Assembly: GCA_016721765.1 (NCBI GenBank) | Contig: JADKHO010000002.1 | Location: forward strand, 62,001 to 126,000 | From: Bacteroidota bacterium | Lineage (GTDB): Bacteria > Bacteroidota > Bacteroidia > UBA4408 | DNA: 64,000 nt | Direction: 5' to 3' | In this document: positions 26,398-35,337 of the stretch, piece after piece | How positions within the stretch are numbered: position 1 is the stretch's first letter | How the letters are laid out: each line of letters begins with the position of its first letter | Notes under the pieces: generated by a model | Databases searched by the model: none | What the model was told of the DNA's origin: nothing | What the model saw: only the letters and a program-made list of their open reading frames with translations | Translations under genes and position numbers: made by a program

Positions 26398-28002
26398 TTA
26401 TCGGTTAATTACACTTATCTGATTATTAGGTTTTACTTTTCCTCCGGGAGTAACAGAAATACCGCTTGATTCATTGTGTTTTTGAATTACTTCATATAAG
26501 TCACTTCTGAGATCATTCCATGGCTGCACAGTACCATATTCTCGGTTTCTTTTGAGTAATTGCAAATCTAAATCTTGGTAAATAATTGTTTCAGTATTAG
26601 GCGTTGCTTCTGTCGCAATTCCTTCTCGGGAAAACTCCACATCTGAAGGAGTGAATATTGCGGATTGTGAAAAATGTATGTCTAAATTTTCTACTCTTGG
26701 AAGGTTGCCAACACAACCTGTAATTGCAACATACATTTGATTTTCAATTGCCCTGGCTTGAGCGCAATACCTAACCCTTAAATATCCTCTGCGTTCATCT
26801 GTATTGTAAGGAACAAAAAGAATTTGAGCTCCTTTCACTGCAGCAATCCTAACAAGTTCAGGGAATTGAACATCGTAACAAATTGCAATGGCAATTTTTC
26901 CACAGTCGGTATCAAAAACTTCAATTTTATTTCCACCCTTTACACCCCACCATTTTTTCTCATGAGGAGTAATTTGAATTTTATATTGCTTTCCAATGGT
27001 TCCATCTCTTCGGAATAAATAAGATATATTATATAGGTCATCATGTTCTACATTTAGATGTGATCCGGCAACAATGTTAATGTTGTATTTGACAGATAGG
27101 TGATTGAAGAGTTTTACATATTCATCGGTAAATTCACTTAAACGTCTTGCTGATTTAGCAGGCTGTTCATTTGGCATAAACGAGAGCAATTGCATGGTAA
27201 TCATTTCAGGGAATACAACAAAATCGCTGCGGTAATCAGATGCCACATCAACAAAATATTCGCAATGTGTAGCAAATTCCTCGAAATTATTAATTGTACG
27301 CATCTGGTATTGCACAGCGGCAACCCTGACGTATCGTGACCCATTGTGTTCCAATAAATCACTGTATTGAAAATTTGTCCATTCGAGATAGGTAGCGTAA
27401 CCACAAGACTCCTTATCATTTGGAAGGTAATTGGGTAATACTTTTTTTAGAGAAAAGCCATTTGCTAATTGTGTTGTAAGCACCGGATCAAATATCTTTT
27501 TATCAGTCACAGCATTCACATAATCATAAACATTCATTTCATTTTGATGCTTATGGTAATTTGGAATTCTACCTCCAATAGAAATCTTTTTTGCATTTAA
27601 TTGAACAGCCGTTTTTTTGCGTATCTCGTACATTCTTCTCGCGAGTTTCATATTTCTAAAATCCGGGTGTACCATAATCTCCATCCCATAAAGTGTATCT
27701 CCATCCTTTTGGTGATTGTTAATATATCCATTGTCGGTAAGTTCATGCCAGCTTGATGAATCTGAATATTTGCTGCTGTCGATTAAGAGGGAACAGGAGG
27801 AGGCAATTATATCGCCATTATATTCAATGCAAATCTGCCCTTCCGGAAATATTTCAACTATGTTTTTAAATTGTTCTAACTTCCAAGGTATCATTTCAGG
27901 AAAGCAGAGTAGCTGTAAACTTGTGATAACTTTATAATCTTCAAGCTCAAGCGTACGGGTTCTTATTTTTTTTAAGATATTCTCACTTTTAAATTTTGTC
28001 AT
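26398..28002 (-). CDS. Fusion of GNAT acetyltransferase and carbon-nitrogen hydrolase (YhcX-like)
   Basis: A 534-residue two-domain protein. Residues about 15-200 are a GNAT N-acetyltransferase (MEIMVHPDFRNMKLARRMY is the acetyl-CoA loop). Residues about 225-500 are a nitrilase-superfamily amidohydrolase with the triad Glu in VVFPEMITMQ, Lys in YKIQITPHEKKWWG, and Cys in AIAICYDVQFPEL. The same domain order is found in B. subtilis YhcX, as I remember it. The substrate is unknown; the fusion suggests coupled acylation and amide hydrolysis of one small molecule. Its promoter region carries two perfect palindromes next to a TAnnTTTG box, and a Crp/Fnr gene lies directly upstream. Confidence 0.9.
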   Translation of the reverse strand: MTKFKSENILKKIRTRTLELEDYKVITSLQLLCFPEMIPWKLEQFKNIVEIFPEGQICIEYNGDIIASSCSLLIDSSKYSDSSSWHELTDNGYINNHQKDGDTLYGMEIMVHPDFRNMKLARRMYEIRKKTAVQLNAKKISIGGRIPNYHKHQNEMNVYDYVNAVTDKKIFDPVLTTQLANGFSLKKVLPNYLPNDKESCGYATYLEWTNFQYSDLLEHNGSRYVRVAAVQYQMRTINNFEEFATHCEYFVDVASDYRSDFVVFPEMITMQLLSFMPNEQPAKSARRLSEFTDEYVKLFNHLSVKYNINIVAGSHLNVEHDDLYNISYLFRRDGTIGKQYKIQITPHEKKWWGVKGGNKIEVFDTDCGKIAIAICYDVQFPELVRIAAVKGAQILFVPYNTDERRGYLRVRYCAQARAIENQMYVAITGCVGNLPRVENLDIHFSQSAIFTPSDVEFSREGIATEATPNTETIIYQDLDLQLLKRNREYGTVQPWNDLRSDLYEVIQKHNESSGISVTPGGKVKPNNQISVINR

Positions 28003-28031
28003 TATTCCAAATGGTGTTGATTTTTTGAAGG

Positions 28032-28051
28032 TTTAGAAATAGGTTTCTAAA
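28032..28051. promoter_or_regulatory. Perfect palindrome TTTAGAAA-TAGG-TTTCTAAA
   Basis: Two 8-bp arms with a 4-bp spacer, located just downstream of the candidate -7 element of the GNAT-nitrilase gene. Suited to a repressor operator; it could also form a weak RNA hairpin in the leader. Confidence 0.55.
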
Positions 28052-28060
28052 CTCACTTAA

Positions 28061-28105
28061 CAAATGTAAAGGCAAGTGATTGGGATAAATTTGACGGATG
28101 TCAAA
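28061..28105 (-). promoter_or_regulatory. Candidate promoter with Crp/Fnr-type operator
   Basis: On the minus strand TACATTTG (28061-28068) matches the -7 element TAnnTTTG. Upstream is the perfect palindrome TTTGACGGATGTCAAA (28090-28105), which has the geometry of an FNR box (TTGAT-N4-ATCAA). Its centre lies about 40 bp before the inferred start point, the class II activator position, and no separate -33 box is seen. The Crp/Fnr gene beside it is the natural candidate regulator. Confidence 0.6.
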
Positions 28106-28137
28106 CTTTTGGTAGAATGTTGAAATAATGAAATTTA

Positions 28138-28848
28138 TTATAGGGCGGTAAGAGCAAATAAATTTTCAAAATGCTCTATAAAAATGATTTTTCCTTTCGT
28201 ACTAATGATTTTTTTTTCTTTAAATGTAGTAAGCGTGCGACCTAAATTTTCAAGAGAGGTTCCAACATAATTTGCTAAATCTGTTCTGTTCATTTTAATT
28301 TCTGAAATGCCATCCTTATTTTCAGCAGTTCTAAATTTTTCATTTAAAATTAGAAGCGCAAGTGCGAGTCTTTCCTTAATTCCTCTTTGAGCAAATACAT
28401 TTAAGCGGTTGGTAAGCACAGTAAATTCATGGCTTAGACTCACAAGAAGTTGATTCGAAAGTGAAAGAGATTTTTTTAGTAATTCAAGAAAAAAAGTTCG
28501 CTCAAGAAAAAGTAATTCACAATTTTCAATAGCAGCTACATTTAGAGGTTGGTATTCATTACTAAGTATTGGGCGATATCCAAAAACTTCGTTAGCCGCA
28601 TAAATAAAAAGTATTTGTATTGAGCCATCGTAGTTTTGTTGATAGACTTTTAATTTACCCGTTCTTAAAACATAAACTCCATTTGGAAAACTCCCTTGCT
28701 TAAATAATATTTTTCCTTTTTTCAAGAGAATTTTTTTTGAATTTTCCTCAAAATATTTGCGCTCATTGGGTGGTAATAAATGCCAACCAATTCCGGAATA
28801 GAAATAAAAACCACTTAGTGCATTATCTATTTTTTCTCTTTCTTTCAC
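28138..28848 (-). CDS. Crp/Fnr-family transcription regulator
   Basis: A 236-residue protein. It has an N-terminal cyclic-nucleotide-type sensor beta-barrel (about 25-130; GKILFKQGSFPNGVYVLRTG) and a C-terminal winged helix (about 155-228; RTDLANYVGTSLENLGRTL is the recognition region). No cysteine cluster for an iron-sulfur centre is seen, so it is not a classical oxygen-sensing FNR. The start is GTG at 28848, overlapping the stop of the DUF389 gene by 4 bp. It may regulate the neighbouring stress genes through the palindromes at 28.1 and 30.2 kb, which is an inference from position. Confidence 0.9.
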   Translation of the reverse strand: MKEREKIDNALSGFYFYSGIGWHLLPPNERKYFEENSKKILLKKGKILFKQGSFPNGVYVLRTGKLKVYQQNYDGSIQILFIYAANEVFGYRPILSNEYQPLNVAAIENCELLFLERTFFLELLKKSLSLSNQLLVSLSHEFTVLTNRLNVFAQRGIKERLALALLILNEKFRTAENKDGISEIKMNRTDLANYVGTSLENLGRTLTTFKEKKIISTKGKIIFIEHFENLFALTAL

Positions 28849-30134
28849 TCTTCAAAAATTACCTTCATATTAGTTATCTTCAAGCGAACTAACATCCATT
28901 TTTGGATTTTAATCTTTTCCTTTTCATCCATCTCACCGGATGATTTTACAATAGCCAACCAAACAATATTTTGAAGACTATCGCTAACATTCGACACCGG
29001 TTGCAATATGACCGATTGTATAATTGGGTATTGGGTCTTTACTTCCTTAAAAATCTGTTTGCTCAATATACGTTGATTATTTAAACTATCCATTTTTAAT
29101 AATAGTATCTGAATTTGTTTTTCCCTTTCCTTGAGCAGCAATTGATTACCATCTTCATCCACTTTATTTTCTTTAAGGTATGCAAAGCCTTGTTGGATTT
29201 TTAATGCTGCAGTATCAATACTATAATTCGGTAGTTTATTCTTTAATAAATTTATTTGAGCAGCTTCAATATATTGCCCACCATAGATTAATGTTATGGT
29301 CTTATGTTTTGTATCGATATTCCTTTTCAGCAAATAATCATTTGGAAAAACAGCCTCATTTTCAATAAATTTATTTGCTCTTGCTATAAATTTATTTTGT
29401 TGAACTATATCATAACCCAAATAAATACTTGGTAGTACAGTAATAATCGTAATTACCCAGACTACTCTTTTTGCCTTTATCTCATCCTGTTTTTCAGGCA
29501 AATGTTTAAATGGAAATTTCAAAAGTCTTGCAGTAATAAGTGTTGCAAGTGCAATAAACACCGTATTTATGATAAACAAATAAAATGCACCAAAGAAGAA
29601 ACTAAATTGCAAAGTAGCTAATCCATACCCTGCTGTACAAAGTGGTGGCATCAAAGCGGTAGCAATGGCAACTCCTGGTATTACATTACCTTTCTGCCTA
29701 CTTGAAGTAGCAAGTATTCCAGCTAATCCTCCAAAAAAAGCAATTAAAACATCGTAAATAGTTGGAGAAGTCCTTGCTAGTATTTCTGAGTGGGCATCAT
29801 TAATAGGAGAAATTAAAAAATAAAAAGTAGAGGTAGCGAGGCCAACTGCGCCTGCAAATAAATAATTATACAAAGCCTTTTTCAAAAGACTTAAATCATT
29901 AATTGCCATTCCCATACCAAGTCCCATAATAGGACCCATCAATGGAGAAACCAGCATTGCACCAATAATAACAGCAGTAGAGTTCACATTCAATCCTAGA
30001 GAAGCAATAAAAATTGCAAACACCAGCACCCAGAGATTAGTTCCCTTAAAAGTTACACCGGCATCAATGTTTGCAATTACCTTTTCATATTCTTCCTTTT
30101 CTTCATTGAGTCTAAAATGCTCTAAAATATTCAT
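28845..30134 (-). CDS. DUF389-family membrane protein
   Basis: A 429-residue protein. The N-terminal two thirds contain several membrane helices and the DUF389 hallmarks: NSTAVIIGAMLVSPLMGPIM, GMGMAINDLSLLKKALYNYL, and ATALMPPLCTAGYGLA. A soluble C-terminal domain (about 240-429) with helical and beta segments follows. It lies with CPA1, ClC and Usp genes in a stress-like cluster; the transport substrate is unknown. First gene of an operon with the Crp/Fnr gene, and two palindromes sit in its promoter. Confidence 0.9.
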   Translation of the reverse strand: MNILEHFRLNEEKEEYEKVIANIDAGVTFKGTNLWVLVFAIFIASLGLNVNSTAVIIGAMLVSPLMGPIMGLGMGMAINDLSLLKKALYNYLFAGAVGLATSTFYFLISPINDAHSEILARTSPTIYDVLIAFFGGLAGILATSSRQKGNVIPGVAIATALMPPLCTAGYGLATLQFSFFFGAFYLFIINTVFIALATLITARLLKFPFKHLPEKQDEIKAKRVVWVITIITVLPSIYLGYDIVQQNKFIARANKFIENEAVFPNDYLLKRNIDTKHKTITLIYGGQYIEAAQINLLKNKLPNYSIDTAALKIQQGFAYLKENKVDEDGNQLLLKEREKQIQILLLKMDSLNNQRILSKQIFKEVKTQYPIIQSVILQPVSNVSDSLQNIVWLAIVKSSGEMDEKEKIKIQKWMLVRLKITNMKVIFEE

Positions 30135-30157
30135 TGGGTGTATAAGTTTTCTTATTT

Positions 30158-30209
30158 CAAAGTTAATTTTAAAACTCGTTTTACGAGAATAAAATCATTT
30201 TATGATTTT
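30158..30209 (-). promoter_or_regulatory. Promoter with two palindromic operators upstream of DUF389-crp
   Basis: TAACTTTG on the minus strand (30158-30165) fits the -7 element and lies 24 bp before the ATG. Immediately upstream are CTCGT-TTT-ACGAG (30175-30187) and AAAATCAT-TTT-ATGATTTT (30191-30209), both perfect palindromes. They cover the place where a -33 element would be, so an activator or repressor site is likely. Confidence 0.5.
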
Positions 30210-30245
30210 TATTCATCATACTTAAACTTATGTTTCGATAAGTAA

Positions 30246-30431
30246 GAAGTATCAATTTTTGAAGAAAGTAAAATTGTATCTGAAGGGATTAAAGTAGAAT
30301 TACAATATTTAATAATCTTAACTACAGTCTCACTGAATAGAGAAGATCAATTAATTGCTAATCTCACAATGATTGAATCAATTTATGATGGCATGGATGT
30401 TTTCATTAGGAAGGTGGTAAAAGAGCGGTAA
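30246..30431 (+). pseudogene. Possible gene remnant, 62 codons without a start codon
   Basis: The open stretch between in-frame stops translates to a protein-like mix (EGIKVELQYLIILTTVSLN, then REDQLIANLTMIESIYDGMD) ending VVKER. No ATG, GTG or TTG is in a good position, so it is either the tail of a decayed gene or chance. I do not recognise it. Confidence 0.25.
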
Positions 30432-30507
30432 TGCTTCTTAGTACAACTATACTTATTTAATTTAGAGTAGTTTTTTATTGCTCTAAACTTTTCAAATCTT
30501 CCTTTAA

Positions 30508-30538
30508 AAAGTTCGACTTTTGTCCTTTTGGCTCCACT
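30508..30538 (+). other. Conserved motif TTCGA-TTT-GTCC-TTGGCTCCAC, copy 2
   Basis: The stretch aaagttcgacttttgtcctt then ttggctccact matches the copy at 21969-21998 at about 27 of 31 positions. As there, it is followed directly by a hairpin terminator. Confidence 0.5.
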
Positions 30539-30539
30539 A

Positions 30540-30583
30540 AACCGGACAACTCAAATATTTCAGAGAGTTGTTCGGTTTTTCTT
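30540..30583 (+). terminator. Rho-independent terminator
   Basis: A 13-bp stem AACCGGACAACTC / GAGTTGTTCGGTT with one G-U pair, followed by TTTTTCTTTTT. Confidence 0.8.
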
Positions 30584-30889
30584 TTTGCGGAAAATTGCCA
30601 TTGTTGAGGGATAGAAGTACGGCTTGATTTAGCCTTGGAGTTCGACTTTTCTTTTCACCAAATCTGATTTTTCTTATAAATCGAATTCGCTGTTTTCTAT
30701 TTTCCTTTTACTCTTTATATATGGGATCACCAAAGTGCACAGATGTGCCTGTTAATCAATAATAAATCTCTCCTTTTTCCTCACAAGATTGACAACAAAA
30801 ATCTGGCGCAATTAAATTTTACTTATCCATCAAATTTTGTAAGTTTGATGAAATTCAAAAGTGCCTGCATTCATTTAATCTCTACTCTT

Positions 30890-33800
30890 ATGAAGCATTA
30901 CCTGAATTTCTTCCTTCTACTTTTTTTTCATGGTTCACTGCTGGTAAGTAATACCGCGCTTTCCATGCAATCAGTTCAAATCGGGTTCATCACTTGCCCG
31001 AATGATACTGTTGTGAATGCAAATGCAAGTTGCAATGCTGTTGTAAATTATTCCCCAACACTCAACGGGATACCTCCTCCATTTGTAATCTATTCCTTCA
31101 GCGGTGCTACCATAGGAAGTGGCATCGGGGACGGAAGCGGGAGTACTTTCAATCTCGGAACAACTACTGTCACGCTTATCGCTGGTGATGCCTCCGGAAC
31201 AGATACCTGCGATTTCGACATTACCGTAGTGGATGTTACTCCTCCAACGCTTACTTGTCCGCTTAATACCACGCTTAATGCGAATAACTTGTGCCAGGCT
31301 GTGTTGGGAAATTATACCCTTGGCGCGACTGTAAATCTTTCCATGACCGTTAATAGTGGCTCATCCGGAACTACTTGCACTGACGGATTCCTGGGGGGAG
31401 CCCCCGAACCTATGTGGGCAGTGCGGGTTAATGGCCTTGCATATACCAACTATCCACAGTATGGCATCTGTTATACCAATCCACCGTTCCTACAATTTAC
31501 GCAGCAATATAATCTTGGGAATTATCCTTCCACTGTACAGGTTTGTTTTAATCCTTATGAAGATGATGGAACAGGTTGTGTGCCTGTGAAAAGTTGCAGT
31601 GTGCAGGTATGTCAGAATTTTACCACTCCTGCTCCCGGAAATAGTCTGACCTATACTTTGAGCATTCCCAATAATGGGCTAAATGCAAGCTGGGGTACAG
31701 TAACGTTCACACTCCAGGCTTCGGCTGTCGTACCGATTGCAACCGATAATTGCGGGCCGGTAACGCTTACACAGTCACCACCTCCGGGAACTGTCCTTGG
31801 CGTGGGCACCCAGGCAGTTACTTTGATTGCCACTGATCCTTCAGGGAACTCTACACCCTGTACCTTCTTGGTGAATGTTGTGGATGTGACTCCTCCGGTG
31901 ATTACCTGCCCACCAAATGTTACCATAAACAACACCTGCCAGCATATTCTCGCAGATTATACTTCATCAACTGCTGTGAATTTGAATCTCACTGTAAACA
32001 GCAGCTCATCCGGAACTAACTGCACTGACGGGTTCTTGGGGGGGGCTCCCGAACCTATGCGGGCACTAAGGGTTAATGGCCTTGCATATACAAACTATCC
32101 GCAGTATGGCATTTGTTATACCAATACACCATTCCTGCAATTTTCACAACAATACAGTTTCGGCAATTATCCAGCTTCGGTGCAGGTTTGCTTTAATCCT
32201 TTTGAAGATGACGGAACTGGTTGTGTACCTGTGAAAAGTTGTAGTGTGCAAGTATGTCAGAACTTTACTAATCCTGCTCCCGGAAGCAGTGTAAACTATT
32301 CAATCAGTATTCCCAATAACGGTCTGAATGCGAGTTGGGGCGCTGCGAACTTTACGCTACAGGCGGCACTTAATGGAGCACAGGCATCAGATAATTGTGG
32401 AATCGCAAGCATTACACAAATTCCTGCGCCCGGAACAGTACTTGGGCCAGGAAGTCACCCCATAACCCTGACGGCAACCGACCTTTCAGGAAATACAGCC
32501 AGTTGTACCTTCCAGGTACTTGTTGTTTCAAACCAATCCCCTCCAACGTTGATCTCCGGAACGACAAACATTTGTACCGGTGCTAGTACAACGCTCACGG
32601 TAAACGGTGGTAATCCCGGCCCGGGCGGAACAGCACAATGGTTCACCGGTTCCTGTGGCGGAACATTAGTGGGCACTGGTAGCAGCATTTCTGTTACGCC
32701 ACCCGTTACTACCACTTATTTCGTAAGATATACCGGGCCATGTGGAACTACAAGCTGCATAAGCATAACAGTAACTGTAAATATAAATCCCGGCCCGCCT
32801 ATACCTGTCGTTATAATGAATGGGCCTATTCAACTTTGCAGGGGTGGAAGTGTAACACTCACATCCTCTCCGGGTACATCGATTCTCTGGTCAACTCTTG
32901 AAACAACTCAAAGTATAGTCGTTACCCAACCGGGCACTTTCCGCGTAAGCGATACCGACCTGAATGGATGTACCGCTTATTCTGATACGATCGCAGTAAC
33001 TTTCGACCCTGGCAACATCGCTCCCTTTACACCTCAACATGGGGCACCCTATATGTATGGATTTGAAGATGCTGTTCCCCCGGCACTGTTTTGCGGGATG
33101 AGCATCAGCAATGATAATTATCCACCAGATGTGAAACAGTGGGAAACTTCCTCAACAGCTCCTAAAAGCGGGAACAATCACATGGCTATCGATGCCAATG
33201 CAGATGGAATAAGCCCGAAAGATGATTGGTTTTACACCGCACCGCTAAATCTCCAGGCCGGTAGATTGTACCGTCTTTCTTTCTGGTATCGGGGCACCAA
33301 TGTTTCCAATACTGAGCGGCTCGAAATATTTTCAGGAAATTCTCCAGATGTAGCAACGATGATGCTGAGTTCATCTATTTATACAAAAACTAATATTCAG
33401 AATGTAGCTTATGTTTTAGATTCAACCTCTAATTTCTTACCTGCTTTTTCAGGAACTTATTACTTTGGTTTCCATGCCTATAGTACTGCCAACCAGGCCA
33501 GCCTTTATATTGATGAAATCAGGGTGAAGGAAGTTACAGTTACGGGTTTAGCTGTTGCTTCCTGTACGACCATACCGAGTATGTATGATCAGCTATTTGT
33601 TCAGCCGATTGCGGGTGCTACCAACTACCGCTATAAAATAGTGGGAACAGGTGGACAGGCCAGTTACAACTTTGAACATTACCGAAATAATGGCAATATT
33701 GATTACCGTTTGAAATGGGCACCGGGAGTAATTTATGGTTATACTTATAACATTTCTGTGGCTTATTATAAAGACGGAGTTTGGAGCCCTTACGGAGTAT

Positions 33801-35134
33801 CCTGCCCTGTAACACTTGGGCCATTCCCTTCCATTAACTTGCGTAATAACCCCTCAACTGTTGCAGGCCCATGTGATTATTTGATCACTGACCTGAACGA
33901 CAGGTTCTTTACAGATTCAGTATCCGGAGCAAACGACTATATGTATAAAATAGTGGAAGATACTCCAGGAATAGGTTATGATTATAACCAAACTTTCCAG
34001 CGCAATAATGCTAACCTGGATTACAGACTGCTGTGGGCTTACCAAGCTTCACCGCTGGTTGAGCGTCCCCGCTTTGGTTATAGCTATGAAGTTCAGACAC
34101 GTGCTTTGGTTGGAAAAACAGGAGTGAACTTTGGTAACCGTGCAGGAGAATGGGGTAACTATGGGGCAAGCTGTAAACTGGATCTATCAGCAACCCCGCC
34201 GACAACGAGCCTTACAAGCTGTGGTATTACCTTAACCTCGATGAACGATCAGTTCTTCACCACAGTTGTTAACGGAGCCACCAATTACCAGTATGAAATC
34301 AGTGCACCGGGTTACCTGAACACGGTTTACAGGAATAATGCAAATACAGATTATCGCATGATCTGGATACCGAACAACGTTGCACCGGGTGGACCAAAAT
34401 ACGCAACAACTTACAGCGTGAGAGTGAAAGCTTATGTGGGTGGGGTTTGGTTAAACTATGGCCTAGCATGTACGATCACCACTCCTGCAGCACCACAAGC
34501 CAATGTGCCTGCACTTTGCGGTGTGACACTTGGAACAGGCCAGTTCAATGCTACAGTATACGCACTGAATACTGTTGGAGGCTTGGTTATTCCAGCTGCA
34601 GCCCAGTATGCATTTCATATTCAGAATGTAGGGGGAGTTGCTTATAACAAAACCTTCTACAACTTCAATGCAAACAACACTTTTAATCTTTCCAGAACAC
34701 TGGTGTGCTGCGGACAGCAAAACCTGCTTCCAAATGCGACCTACACAATAAAAGTGGCTTACTATGCGGGTCAATGGAGTGCAGAAGGCCCTGCTTGTAC
34801 TTTTACTACAGGAGCTACGGTTCCACGTTACTCCGCCTTTGCACAGGAGGGTGTAGAATCAGCAGCAGGTTTATTGAGCCTGAGTGTTTATCCTAACCCG
34901 GTTGGATTAGGAGAACAATATTCGATAGAACTTCAGGGCATAGAAGCAGCGAACCAAAAAGTTCAGGTTGCTATCTATAATATGGTCGGTGAAAAAGTAT
35001 ATCGCGCAGAGATCATCACCAAAGAAGAAGCGATCCTAACCATCAAACCTGAAGTTGCATTGGCACCCGGAGTTTATATGGCTGAAGCGCTGGTTAATGG
35101 AACTATTTACAGAACAAAGTTCATGTTGAAATAA
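30890..35134 (+). CDS. Giant T9SS-sorted adhesin with HYR, Ig-like and FN3-like repeats
   Basis: From ATG 30890 (1414 residues) there is a good signal peptide (MKHYLNFFLLLFFHGSLLVS); ATGs at 30743 and 30848 are alternatives. HYR-type modules come first (CPNDTVVNANASCNAVV, VVDVTPPTLTCP). A 215-residue module occurs twice and includes TCTDGFLGGAPEP and FEDDGTGCVPVK. Then come an Ig-like region with cysteines, a jelly-roll-like domain around FEDAVPPALFCG, four FN3-like units with DQLF, TNYRYKI and YRNNxNxDYRL motifs, and a T9SS sorting domain (VYPNPVGLGEQYSIEL ... GVYMAEALV). A large surface or secreted adhesin. The gene looks visibly richer in G and C than its neighbours. A terminator follows directly. 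Confidence 0.87.
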   Translation: MKHYLNFFLLLFFHGSLLVSNTALSMQSVQIGFITCPNDTVVNANASCNAVVNYSPTLNGIPPPFVIYSFSGATIGSGIGDGSGSTFNLGTTTVTLIAGDASGTDTCDFDITVVDVTPPTLTCPLNTTLNANNLCQAVLGNYTLGATVNLSMTVNSGSSGTTCTDGFLGGAPEPMWAVRVNGLAYTNYPQYGICYTNPPFLQFTQQYNLGNYPSTVQVCFNPYEDDGTGCVPVKSCSVQVCQNFTTPAPGNSLTYTLSIPNNGLNASWGTVTFTLQASAVVPIATDNCGPVTLTQSPPPGTVLGVGTQAVTLIATDPSGNSTPCTFLVNVVDVTPPVITCPPNVTINNTCQHILADYTSSTAVNLNLTVNSSSSGTNCTDGFLGGAPEPMRALRVNGLAYTNYPQYGICYTNTPFLQFSQQYSFGNYPASVQVCFNPFEDDGTGCVPVKSCSVQVCQNFTNPAPGSSVNYSISIPNNGLNASWGAANFTLQAALNGAQASDNCGIASITQIPAPGTVLGPGSHPITLTATDLSGNTASCTFQVLVVSNQSPPTLISGTTNICTGASTTLTVNGGNPGPGGTAQWFTGSCGGTLVGTGSSISVTPPVTTTYFVRYTGPCGTTSCISITVTVNINPGPPIPVVIMNGPIQLCRGGSVTLTSSPGTSILWSTLETTQSIVVTQPGTFRVSDTDLNGCTAYSDTIAVTFDPGNIAPFTPQHGAPYMYGFEDAVPPALFCGMSISNDNYPPDVKQWETSSTAPKSGNNHMAIDANADGISPKDDWFYTAPLNLQAGRLYRLSFWYRGTNVSNTERLEIFSGNSPDVATMMLSSSIYTKTNIQNVAYVLDSTSNFLPAFSGTYYFGFHAYSTANQASLYIDEIRVKEVTVTGLAVASCTTIPSMYDQLFVQPIAGATNYRYKIVGTGGQASYNFEHYRNNGNIDYRLKWAPGVIYGYTYNISVAYYKDGVWSPYGVSCPVTLGPFPSINLRNNPSTVAGPCDYLITDLNDRFFTDSVSGANDYMYKIVEDTPGIGYDYNQTFQRNNANLDYRLLWAYQASPLVERPRFGYSYEVQTRALVGKTGVNFGNRAGEWGNYGASCKLDLSATPPTTSLTSCGITLTSMNDQFFTTVVNGATNYQYEISAPGYLNTVYRNNANTDYRMIWIPNNVAPGGPKYATTYSVRVKAYVGGVWLNYGLACTITTPAAPQANVPALCGVTLGTGQFNATVYALNTVGGLVIPAAAQYAFHIQNVGGVAYNKTFYNFNANNTFNLSRTLVCCGQQNLLPNATYTIKVAYYAGQWSAEGPACTFTTGATVPRYSAFAQEGVESAAGLLSLSVYPNPVGLGEQYSIELQGIEAANQKVQVAIYNMVGEKVYRAEIITKEEAILTIKPEVALAPGVYMAEALVNGTIYRTKFMLK
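31286..32360 (+). repeat. 645-bp intragenic duplication in the adhesin gene
   Basis: The module containing ACTGACGG-TTC at 31379 recurs at 32024, 645 bp (215 codons) later, with high DNA identity over about 400 bp. Each copy holds a G6-G7 run at the start of its central part. Confidence 0.75.
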
Positions 35135-35154
35135 GAGATTTTAAAATTTAAAAA

Positions 35155-35190
35155 AAGAGGCTTTCTCATAATTTTGAGCAGCCTCTTTTT
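35155..35190 (+). terminator. Rho-independent terminator of the adhesin gene
   Basis: Stem AAGAGGCT / AGC-A-GCCTCTT followed by a T run, 20 bp after the stop codon. Confidence 0.8.
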
Positions 35191-35337
35191 ATCTCAAATT
35201 TATCCTGGTACCTATCTTAAACTGGTTTCGAATATCTTCAAAGCAAATTCCTAATTCGCTTCTATTCAATTTTTTACCCTCATCAAAATATCAATATCAG
35301 CATTGTTTTGGTTCGATATTCGGTCGGTCCGATTCCC

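Larger units (their letters stand above)
30210..30889. other. Intergenic region before the HYR adhesin
   Basis: About 680 bp. It contains a 62-codon open stretch without a normal start (30246-30431), which could be a gene remnant. It also contains the second copy of the TTCGA/GGCTCCAC motif and a strong terminator at 30540-30583. An upstream in-frame ATG for the adhesin lies at 30743, but the signal peptide argues for a start near 30848-30890. Confidence 0.5.

Noticed and set aside
31651..31935. Minus-strand frame of 94 codons inside the adhesin gene
   Set aside because: Antisense to a HYR repeat with favourable composition for chance frames.
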